Shown here piece after piece: positions 20,815-30,900 of a stretch of 64,000 bases of DNA. The stretch's first letter is position 1. Every line of letters starts with the position of its first letter. The DNA is taken from assembly GCA_019044685.2 (NCBI GenBank), contig JAGTXX020000003.1:1-64000 (forward strand), in the 5' to 3' direction. This stretch comes from Nannochloris sp. 'desiccata' (lineage: Eukaryota; Chlorophyta; Trebouxiophyceae; Chlorellales; Chlorellaceae). Below the pieces are notes generated by a model, which was given only the letters and a program-made list of their open reading frames with translations, ran no database searches and was not told the origin of the DNA. A program made the position numbers and the translations under genes.

Positions 20815-22182
20815 TTGATGTGATGGTGGAATATGTACTTGGCTACGGCGCTGAAGTCTGGGCTCCTGTGCTCCTGCGCAATGACCCTTAAGTAATGAGT
20901 GCGAACGTGTTCACTTATTGGCTCTAAAATGGCTATTGGGAGTGAGAAAAAGCACAGCTAGCTGTATCGTCCTCGCGGAAACCGGCCGCTGGCCCTTGGC
21001 TTTTCGCTGGGTCAAAAGGCTAGCTCGCTTTATAATGGACTGGTCAAAGCTCCAGCTGCTACCATACAGCACCATGCATCTAAAGGTAATTGTCAATTGG
21101 CACCAAATCCAACTGATGGCAGTAGTCCATTTATAGGAAAACAGTCGTGTTTTTTTTGTGGTCTATTTGTTTTGTTTTGATTAATTTTATAGATGATTTA
21201 GTGATGTGGAAGCTGTGTGGTGGGTAGCTTCTAGGGGTTCTCAATTAACGGAGCGGTTTCTTCCTCTTTTTAGCTTCATTTTCTCTGCCCTTTTTCCCCC
21301 TTGATGAAGCCAAAGAAACTTGCATACCTCCGTAGCAGAATTTGAGAGGTTGTACTGCTAGAGCCCTGAGTGATAAAATGATATGAAATCATGAGAGATC
21401 ACTTATGTAACAAGTTCAAGTTCAAGTTAAATAGAGTGCGAAATGAGACTGGAACCAAAATTCACAAGTATGTTCATGAAATCAGAAATGGGCTACCTGA
21501 GTATTGTGCCTCTTCTTGTCTTGGAATCCGTGGGTTCCGCCAAAGACAACGATTAATACAAGCTTGCACAGGATCACATTGGCTGATGGAAGAAATAGGG
21601 AGATGGAGTCGATTGGAGAGAGAACAAAGAGTATGCAAACAATGTGCTAAAAATGAGATAGAAACCGTGGAGACGGTAGAGCACATGTTTTTCTATTGCC
21701 CTAGTTATGATGATATTAGGGCAGAATTTTCTTGTTTAGACTTCACAATAACTACTTTACATGAGTTCTTACAACAGCCACCAAATCAACTTGGCAGTTT
21801 TGCTAATAGATGTTGGCACCGGCACCGAGAACTCAATCCGCTGCAAAGGCGGTAATATTGTTTTCATGAAAACCCTTTTCCATTTGATCCCACAATCTGA
21901 TGGTGATCACTAGACCTTTATGGTCTTTTTGTTTTGTTTTGTTTGATTTTGGATCTAATGATGTGTTGGAAGCTGTGTGGTGGGTAGCTTCTAGGGGTTC
22001 ACTTTACCGGAGCGGGTTCTTCCTCTTTTTAGCTTCATCTCTCCTTCCTTTCTTTTTCCCTTGATGAAGCCCAAGAACCAGCATTCCTCCTGAGCAGAAT
22101 TTGAGAGGTTCTCGTGCTCGAGCCCTGAGTGATAAAATACTATTTGGGTATGAGAGATCACTTATGTAACAAGTTCAAGTTC
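20815..22182 (+). mobile_element. Decayed LINE copy B with a nested 3' UTR insertion
   Basis: Pieces of LINE ORF2 C-terminus lie at 20815-21140 (matching the GYGAEVWAP and LKWLLGVRKSTASCIVLAETGRWPL region of the intact LINE) and at 21428-21855 (open frame from 21391 with HKYVHEIRNGLPEY, CKQC and the final RELNPLQRR, then TAA). Its own 3' UTR and AAGTTC tail follow to 22182. Between the pieces sits a separate 3'-UTR-only insertion. The first piece has a frameshift at about 20890. Confidence 0.88.
21150..21426 (+). mobile_element. Severely 5'-truncated LINE insertion, 3' UTR only
   Basis: This is nearly the exact reverse complement of the 3' UTR of the intact LINE (10797-11067), ending in ACAAGTTCAAGTTCAAG. 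It interrupts the ORF2 remnant of LINE copy B, and ORF2 sequence resumes directly at TTAAATAGAGTGCG. High identity to the intact LINE and a position inside an older copy show recent activity of that family. Confidence 0.87.
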
Positions 22183-23410
22183 CCAAAACAACCAGCGCTA
22201 ACTGCAGCTGCAAGTCGCCGTCATCACCATACAAGCTCAAGTAACTACCATTTGAGACCTTTCAGTACCATTATTTCAAAGCAGAACCTCTCATCCTACT
22301 CCATGTAAACCCATACAAGAGCGAGCAAACGATAATGAAGTCTGGAAGACCATCTCAACCTTCTCAAGCACCCTCAAAAAATTGACGGAAAACACTTCAA
22401 GTTTTCTATCACAAAAAATGCCATCAGATTGTACCCAACAAGCATTTTCAAGCACGTTATTTTGCATACCTTTACTCACTAACTTCTTTTCCACTGCATT
22501 AATAGCTGCCCACCCATATAACAACCTTGATTTCCTAAAATGGCCAGCAAATCCTCAATCTGATCATTACCGCTCCGCAAACTACATTAGGGGCTATTTC
22601 TCGTACAGAGACAACAGTTTCAAGTACTCTAGCGTCAATATATCTATGCTCAGAACCTAACAAGCAATATCAGCTTTTCTATTCCTCTGAACCAGCCAAA
22701 ATAGCCACCAGCGAGAAAACCCTCGGCCACAGCGGCACACACAGCCAGCTAAATGGCATTTTTGGAGGGCTTTAGCTTCCTTATCCACTTTTTTCTAACC
22801 AACAATTATCCCTCTTATAATTGATATTCCAAAATACTATCTGAACCTCAGTAAGAGTTCAATGCTGGAACCTGCGATCAATTTATTAGAGGAACGCATA
22901 TTTATTTAATACATAAATCACTCTGAGCCCCCGCAGATTCTAATATAAATATAATGGATACCTAACAATGCAGTGAACCCATCTCCATAATCTATAACGC
23001 TGTGCTGAAGAAGGTATTAGACTGCTGTGATTGCATAAATTTAACATATTGTAGGCTTCAAAACGCAACTAAAACTATTGCGGACCGAGAGAATATCATG
23101 TCACGATACTGTTTAATTTTACTAATTTAAATGAATACGCTCCTGCTCTAACAAATTTAGCTTTTGTAGAGCAGCTAAATTTCAAACTGTGCAATGCTGC
23201 CTTTTCAAAAGAACATCGCACAAATGACAAAAAGGAAGCCCTCCCAGCATCTCTACGGTACTACAAGAAACCACAAAGTTAAATAAAGGTGCCCACATGA
23301 TCTGAATTTCCAAAATTCTGCTTCACAACGCAGTGAAATTGAGGCTCATTCAGCAACTTGCAACTCAGTGTACCTATTTCATTGCTGGTGCGAGCATGCT
23401 TCATACATCA
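22183..23410. repeat. Diverged direct repeat unit, copy 2
   Basis: This is the second copy of the unit at 19514-20740, beginning exactly after the AAGTTC tail of LINE copy B. Only short frames are present. As in copy 1, it is followed by a LINE ORF2 remnant, so the pair (unit plus LINE) was probably duplicated in tandem. Confidence 0.75.
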
Positions 23411-23504
23411 GAAAGCACTGCATCTGTCAGCTGATCAAGCATTTTTGAATGCCGATATTCCAGGATTGTGGTTGCGCTGTGCAATGTAAACGCATTTGTT
23501 GTAG

Positions 23505-24116
23505 CATAGCTGCTCTCTAGACATGCTGTACCTGATAGAGCACACTCTGGCCGTAAAGCATACCATATCTCCAGAAGAAGACTGGCTGAGTTACAGCTTA
23601 ATGGTCTAGACACTAATTTCAGACTTTTTGATGTGACGGTGAAATCTGTGCTTGGCTATGGCGCTGAAGTCTGGGCTCCTGAGCTCCTGTGCAATGACCC
23701 TTTAAGTAATTATGTGAACGCGTTCTCTTATTTGCTCTAAAATGGCTTTTGGGAGTGAGAAAAAGCACAGCTAGCTGTATCGTCCTCGCGGAAACCGGCC
23801 GCAGGCCCTTGGCTGTTCGCTGGGTCAAAAGGCTAGCTTGCTTTTATAATGGACTGTTCAAAGCTCCAGCTGATACCATACAACACCATGCAGTTAAGGC
23901 TAACTGTCAATTGGCAACAAACCCAACTGATGGCAGCAGTCCATTTATAGCAAAACAGTCGTGGGCAGCACAGCTGCAACGAGCTTTTTTGCAATTTGGC
24001 GTGGAACTATCATTGGAAGACCCTAGAGAACTTAATGTGGGCGTGGTTTGCATTAAATGGTGCTTAAATAGAGTGCGAAATGAGACTGGACTTTTGTTTG
24101 ATTTTAAATCTAATGA
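23505..24116 (+). mobile_element. Decayed LINE copy, ORF2 C-terminal fragment
   Basis: Frames here match the intact LINE ORF2 from SRHAVPARA through the GYGAEVWAPELLCNDPL block, then an open piece 23749-24192 containing VRKSTASCIVLAETGR and SWAAQLQRAF. At about 24090 the sequence jumps into 3' UTR sequence (GATTTTAAATCTAATGATGTGTTGGAAG), showing an internal deletion. Confidence 0.85.
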
Positions 24117-24149
24117 TGTGTTGGAAGTAAGTGTGAGAGTTTTATTAAA

Positions 24150-26712
24150 AGGACAGAAAACCTCCTTCTCCAACCTTGGTATCACAGAATGATTTAAGCA
24201 GTCATTTTGAGCAGCTATTAGGTGCTGAAGCACCCGATCTGCCTGTACCTCCAGTTGTGCCTGGCACCGTCCCTCCAGTGGAGAGTATCAAAGGGTTGCT
24301 GCAAACTTCTTTCTCCATGGAAAAGCTTACAGTGGCTCTAAAAAAGGTCAGAAATGGTGCTGCAATGCTTGTTTTCCATAAACCCCAACTTTTAAAAGCT
24401 ACAGTAGCTGAACTTGGTCCAGCTTTGTTGGAGCTTCTAAATGCTTCGGTGGCGGTAGGGAAGCTACCCACAGTGTGGGCTTTGAGCGCCATTACAGCAA
24501 TACCCAAGACAGGCAGTGACACTAGAGCATATGATGGATATCGTGGAGTAGCTGTAGGTACTCTAGCAGCCAAGCTACATGGCTCTATGCTTGATATTCG
24601 AGTTAGCGGTTGGGCGGAAGAGGCGGAGTTGCGAGCGGAAGGTGAATTTTGGTTTTAGAAAAGGCAAAGGCACTGCACCAGCATCATTTATATTACTAAC
24701 TCTAAGTGATCGAGTGAAAACACAGAAGGGGGGAAGGCTGTACACATGTTTTGTTGATTTCAACAAAGCATATGATTCTGTTCCCCCACATCTGCTGTGG
24801 GTCAAACTTGAGCATAGCGGAGTGACTGGCTGGGTGTTAGATGCCATTAAGACCATTATACAGATGGCTGGGTTCTGGATGCTATAAAAGCCATGTATGC
24901 TGATGTTCCTATGTGTGTGAAGTCGTCTACAGGTCTAGGAAAAGTTTTTCAATCAAATTGGGGGTGAAGCAGGGTTGCCCGCTAAGCCCACTTTTATTTG
25001 GTCTTTACCTAGATGACTGGGATGCTGAGCTTAAAGCAGCTTCTGAAGCTCCTGATGATGAATCAGACAAGTTTGATTTCCCTAATTTAGCTGGAGAAGA
25101 TCTTCGCAGCTTGATGTATGCTGATGATTTGATGCAGGCGGCAACGTCGATTGACGGTCTCCGCAAGCAAATGGCACTGCTGGAAGACTTTTCTGCCCGG
25201 TGGGGACTCACTTTTAATGCTTCTAAGACTAAAGTTCTGGTATTCAGCAGACTACGGTCTATAGAGAAGAAAAGGCAGCTGTGATGTATATCGATGGAGA
25301 GACGATGGAAGTAGTTGAACAATTCAAGTATTTAGGGACTATTTTCCATTGCTCTCAAAGTCTATCACAACATGCTATACCTGCTAGAGCACTGTCTGGA
25401 CGCAAATCCTACCACACCACGAGGAGAAGAATGGAAGAATTAGAACTTACAGGTCTAGAAATAAATTTCAGACTCTTTGAATTTGTTTTCTTACACGGTT
25501 TGGTCTTTGATGTGATGGTTGACCCTGCGCTGGCGTATGGAGCTGAAGTATGGGCTCCAGAACTGCTATGCCAGGATCCACTAAAGAATAGTTGCGAGCG
25601 CGTTCATTTACAAGCTCTTAAATGGCTGTTTGGGCTCCCAAAAAGTACTGCTAGCTGTATCGTCTTGTCGGAAGCCGGCCGCTGGCCATTGGCTCTCCGC
25701 TGGGTCAAAAGATTAGCTAGATTTTACAATGGACTGGTGAAAGCGCCATCTAATAGTAGTTTAAAGAATGATTTTATAGATAAATGTCAGCTTAAAGCAA
25801 ATCCATTACCTGGCAGCATCCCATCAGCAGCACAGCGGTGCTGGGCGGCACAGCTGCAACGAGCTTTCAGTCTTTTTGGAGTAGTGATTTCTTTTGAAGA
25901 GCACTGTGAACTGAATGTGAATCAAGTGTGTAGAAGATGAAAACAATGGTATCTCAGTGGCATTCAAAATGTTGACGAATCTAGGACTAAAACTTACAAA
26001 TATGTTCATGAAGTCAGAAATGGGTTGCCTCAAAAGATTATTGTGCTGCTTCCTGCCTCGAACTCCCTGGATTCCGGTGCATGCAAAGGTTATTGCAGCT
26101 GAGAACAGGATCTCATTGGCTGATGGAAGAAACAGGTAGATGGGGTCACATCGAAAAAGAGGAGAGATTTTGCAAACAATGCTTAAAAAATGAGAGAGAA
26201 AATTGTGAGACGGTAGAACTTATGATTTTTCACTGCCCTAATTACGATAGTTGTAGAGCAGACTTTTCTTGTTTAGATTTTACTAATAATAAATTAAGTA
26301 AGTTCTTAGAGCAGCCAGACACACAAGTTGGCAGTTTTGCTAATAAGTGTGAACAGCGGCACCGAGAACTTAACCCGCCGCCACCACGGCCTCGACGCCG
26401 ACGTCGTTCTTCATGAATTTATCTTTTCTATCTGTTCCGATTATCCAATGGAGGCGGATAAAGTACGTTTAAAATTGAATTATTTTGAACATTTTCTATG
26501 GTACTAGGGAGCTCTCCATGGTCGGAAGCTCCTAGGGCATCAACTTACCGGAACGAGTTCTGCCTACTTTTAGCTTCAGTTTATCTTTTTTTTTTATGAA
26601 GCCATGAGGCTCGTATACCTTATAGTAGGATTTGAGAGGATGCTTTACTGAACCCTGAGTGATGACGCGCTATTTTGTTGCCAGAGATCACTTTAATGTA
26701 ACAGTTTCAGTT
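24150..26712 (+). mobile_element. Decayed LINE copy C, 5'-truncated, frameshifted
   Basis: Reverse transcriptase begins in the linker ahead of the fingers (PPSPTLVS at about 24155). It continues in five broken frames: 24176-24656, 24653-24870, 24913-25284, 25281-25940 and 25957-26412. YADD (MYADDLM) is near 25120. A small duplication disrupts the GWVLDAIK region near 24860, and about ten residues are inserted near 25480. The C-terminal knuckle survives. A diverged 3' UTR follows, with the tail TGTAACAGTTTCAGTTTC at about 26695-26712. It is inactive. Confidence 0.9.
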
Positions 26713-27180
26713 TCGGCCAGACTGAGCGTGTTAATCGCGTCTTAAAAGAAATGCTTCGTTCTTTTTGTGTGCTGGTGCCGGAGAGTTGGGTGAATTTTCT
26801 TCCCAAGCTCGCTTTGCTTATAATACTGCTGTTACTAATTCGACTAAAATGTCCCCTTTTGCAGTTGTACATGGTCACTCTCCACAGTTACCTACTTCTT
26901 ATGTCTCTGGAACCAGCAGTGCTTTTCCTGTTTCAGTGGAGCGGGGCTCGAGAGCGCCATGAACAAACTATCTCACAAGTTACTAAGTTTCTTACAATCG
27001 CGCAAGATAAGCAAACTTTATATGCTAATAAAAAACGTGTTGATGTTTCTTTCGATGATGATGCTGACGTTTTGCTGAACTCCAGAAATTTATCTCTGGA
27101 CGGAACTAATCCTCCAAAGTTAAAACCGCTTTTTGTCAGTCCCTTGAAATTTTTGAAAGAAATTGGTCCTGTTGCTTAAA
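26713..27180 (+). pseudogene. Fragment of a second Gypsy integrase
   Basis: Directly after the LINE tail, one frame reads QTERVNRVLKEMLRSF, then another (26765-26962) gives FAYNTAVTNSTKMSPF. A third (to 27179) gives the region after the integrase core up to a stop at 27179. This is the Ty3 integrase C-terminal part with at least two frameshifts. It is unlike the element at 10012-18899 in detail, so it is a separate old element. Confidence 0.8.
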
Positions 27181-27501
27181 CGTTAAATATGCCTTCCTCT
27201 TTTCAAAGATATGCTACTTTTCATGTTTCTGTTTTGGAAAAAAGCGCCTAACACTGATGCTAGGTTCCCCTTGCGTGCTGCAACTATTAAGCCGCCGCCG
27301 TTGTATTCCCGACACTTTTTCATTAGAGGGGCCCTTTTATTTTTAGTCTCTAGATGATTTATTATATTTACAATTGTAATATACATGCATATAACTGTTG
27401 TCTGCCATACAATAGTGCAGTTTAACTCCAGAAACAGTTAAATATGCCCTTGAAAACATCTATCTCTTATGAATTTTGCAGTTCATGAAATAACAAACTC
27501 T
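27181..27501. other. 3' flank of the PKS gene
   Basis: These 321 bases lie between the Gypsy fragment and the PKS stop codon. On the PKS strand a TGTAA, the usual chlorophyte polyadenylation signal, occurs at about 27372-27368, roughly 130 bases after the stop. Nothing else is recognised. Confidence 0.4.
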
Positions 27502-27920
27502 TCAAAATTGTTCTACTTTGGCGATCCAAACGCCCTCATCGGGGTCCCAATGAACAAAAGTAGCACCCATACGGGAGCAAGCTTGCAGCAAAACTCCTTT
27601 AAATGCCATGATTGCACCTTTACTTGCCTTGGTTCTAGGGAAGATGCGATTAAATGTCAGCAGAGCAGACTGGTTGAGGCCATCGCCAGGCGGTGGTGTT
27701 TTCATTTTGGTACCACTGTAGAGTGTGATCGAGCCTTTTTCAATTTGCACAATCTCGTCCAAGTTTGCATTGGATAGATCAACAGGATACAAGAATGCTA
27801 TCTCTCCATAACCCTGGCGTCCAATAACAAACCGGGATACTTGTATCAACTCTTGCTCGGACATGTGCTGCAGACGTCTTATACTAGGAACTGTGAAGTA
27901 CCCTGGTTTGGTTAGTTTGG
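27502..27920 (-). other. Nup98-type autoproteolytic domain at the PKS C-terminus
   Basis: After ACP6b and a linker of about 80 residues, the same uninterrupted exon encodes a domain of about 135 residues with the signature of the nucleoporin Nup98 C-terminal (peptidase S59) domain: LTKPGYFTVPS, then FVIGRQGYGEIAFL, VDLSNANLDEIVQIE, PPPGDGLNQSA, and the end FVHWDPDEGVWIAKVEQF. In Nup98 this domain cuts itself between Phe and Ser of HFS and then anchors the protein at the pore. Here the frame stops (TGA) directly after the Phe. The Ser nucleophile is therefore absent and Gln replaces the His, so the domain should fold like the post-cleavage form and not cleave. It occupies the place where a thioesterase would be expected. 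Confidence 0.85.
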
Positions 27921-30900
27921 GTGCCAGTGGTGAAATAATTGCTGTAGCAGATGGTAATAAGCGCTTATTTGGATGAGAAATAGGAGCATTCTTATTGCTG
28001 TGCATAATCTCCTCAATGGGTTCCATTCTTGCTTGTTCCACTTCTGCAATTGCCACCGCCACCTCTGCGGCTTCTTGTAAAGATAGAGCGCTTTGCTTCA
28101 AATCATAAGCGATATAAGCCGCCATTGATTCGATTGTAGGGTAGTCAATTGCGAAAGATACAGGAATTTCTATGTCGTCAAAAGCTGCAGCAAGCTCCTT
28201 TTGCAGCTGCGGGACTCCGAGAGAATCCAGCCCTGCGCTCATCAGCAGCACATCGATAGCTGGATCTGAGCCCAGAACCTTGGCTGTACATCTAGCAACG
28301 ATTTCAGTTATCTCTTGTAAGGAAAGCGCTGGTTTTATTGGCAGCACCATCTCAGGAGGAACCGTTGCAGCAACTTCTGGTGCACATGTCATGATTTTCT
28401 CACTAAGCAACCCAATAACGGAGGCTGCTGTGGGGTAATCAAACACCAAAGTAGATGGCAATGACACTCCAGAAGACTTTTCTAAGATTGTAAGCACTTC
28501 CACAGATCCAATAGAATCAAGCCCAGCTGCAAGTAGTGGCTCATCCAGCCCAATTTCCTTGCCAAGCACGTTGGTAAGAGCATCCACGACCAAACCTTCC
28601 AAATCAATGATAGGAGCTGTCTCCTGCTGCTTATTTCGTGTAGCTATAAAGGCAGTAGCAGGTTGTTTTGCAGGATTTTGAGAGACTGGAGCTACTACCA
28701 TGTCTTGATAGAATGCCATGTTGCTTCTGTTACCACCAAGAAGCAATTTATTCCATTGAATACCAGCAGCAATGAAGCTGCTGCTGCCCCGACCATTTCT
28801 TGTCAACAGTCCGTGAATAATTGAGAGACCAATTTCAGGCGGTAGAACTGAAATTCCGACAGCGTTAAGCTTTGATTTAACTTGACTGTTGGCTGCCATG
28901 CCAACACTACCCCAAGCTCCCCAAGCAATATTGATGGATTGAATGCCTTGAGCAGCAGATTTCATAACTACACCCTCTAAATCGCTATTTGCCATTGCAT
29001 AGGGCAGCTGACCTGCGCTTCCAAGCGAGGATGCAATGCTACCATACATTATATGGTGAGAAATAGGCATTGACGCCGCCGTTTTGGTGAGTAATAATCG
29101 TGCTGGGTTTGTTTTGGAAGCAGCAGAACTCCTTACATTTCCCAACGTCTGAGCACGAATTGCAGCATCTTGGAGTACTCCAGAGGCATGATGTATCACA
29201 AGAAGAGCCTTAGTATCACAGAAACTATTGATATCATCGTTGGAAGCTCCATCAAGCTTCATATTTGTCACCATTACGTTTGATGCAGGTGTCGAAGCTG
29301 CTGCAAGACTGGCCATGGTGCCGAGCCCAGCACTGCGTCCAAGCAGGAGTAATTCAGTAGGCGAAAATGTAGAAAGTACCAGAGATCTAGCGACCAACGT
29401 TCCTAATGCGCCTAATCCTCCAGTTATGGCTGCTCTGAAGGGAGAAAATGGAGCTTGAAGCAAACTGTGAGAGGTGGTTGGTGGTGCTGCACTTGGCCGC
29501 TTCAATAAGATAGGGCGCTGAAGTGCGCCTGGTGAGCCATGCTGGCGTGTGCCCCAAGCATCTGAGAGAGCGAGCATATTATACGAACCTTCAGTGTACT
29601 CAATGTTAGCTTGCGGCATTTCCAAGGATAAAACCTTTGACCAGGCATGAGCAACTCCTTTTACGTGTTGTTTGGCTACGCTGATGCCAATAGTACGAGC
29701 ATTAACATGAGCAGCCTGTAGGAAAATGACAGTAAATGTATTAAGCACACGATGCGATGAATACAAAGTTATTTATTTGAATAATGGAAACTAATGTATC
29801 TTACCTGCTGAGCAATGCTCAGTAACTTGGCACTAAGCTCAACGTTGCTGCGGTTTCCGTCGGTGCCAAGGTGAATGCGATGTTCATCTACTAACAATAC
29901 AGTAGACATGTTACCTTCTGGTTTTGCAGCGTGAGCAATGTTATCTGAAGTTTGCCACTGAATGTCGTATGTGCACTCGGTAGAAAAGTCGATATCCTCA
30001 TTTCCACTAATGGTGCCGCCACGAGAGATCGGGCGTGCTACTAGGTCCACGAGCTGATGTTGTGGAAATGCATTGAACCAGCTAATATTGCTTAAACCTT
30101 CATTCAAAGAAATAGTGCGAGCAATAGCCCAGCTAATACTGCTTGAACTTGTTTTATTACTGAATAAAAGGCCTCCAACTGCAGTGGGAACCTTGGTTTC
30201 TTGCAATGGCTCGCCAACACGTGGCACAGGTGCCAGATGGATGCAAGCATCAAGGCTGGCAGGATTAACAAAGAAATTAAGTTGTGGTGCAGAACTTTGT
30301 GCTAACTCAGCAAAGTTATTTCCTTCGCTGGGTAAAGCTGCTTGACTCTTGAACAACACGTGCAACAGAGAACAGCGGCTGTTCGAGGAGGGCGAACCTG
30401 GTGCCAAATTTTCAAATACTGTCGATTCTTTGAAGAGTTTTTTATATAAACCATGAATATAAATTGCACCACGGGATCCACCAATATTGATTCCACCTCC
30501 ATTATGTAAGCTAGCTTTTAAATTACTGTTATCAAGTTCTTTATTCAGGGGCAAAGCTGAATGAATTGTAGCTGCCGTAATCGCTCCCATCGAATTTGAG
30601 TCTACTTGTTCGATACCAGCAGTAGCCACAGCGTGCATTATTTCAAACATACTTGATGCTGGCATAATTGCACGTCCAAATACTTGATGATCCTGTAAAA
30701 ACGCATGCGATCGTACAGAAACTTCAATTATTTTACCGGCTGCGGCAGCGCCTCCAATGAAGGGATGCAGCATTGGCAGTGGCCAGCAACGGGTGCGCTC
30801 CATAATCAGTGGCTTTCCTACCCTTTTAATATAAATAACATCCATTTTATCACTATTGGCCAATGAAAAGATTGCATGGGCGTTTACACCACTCATTCCA

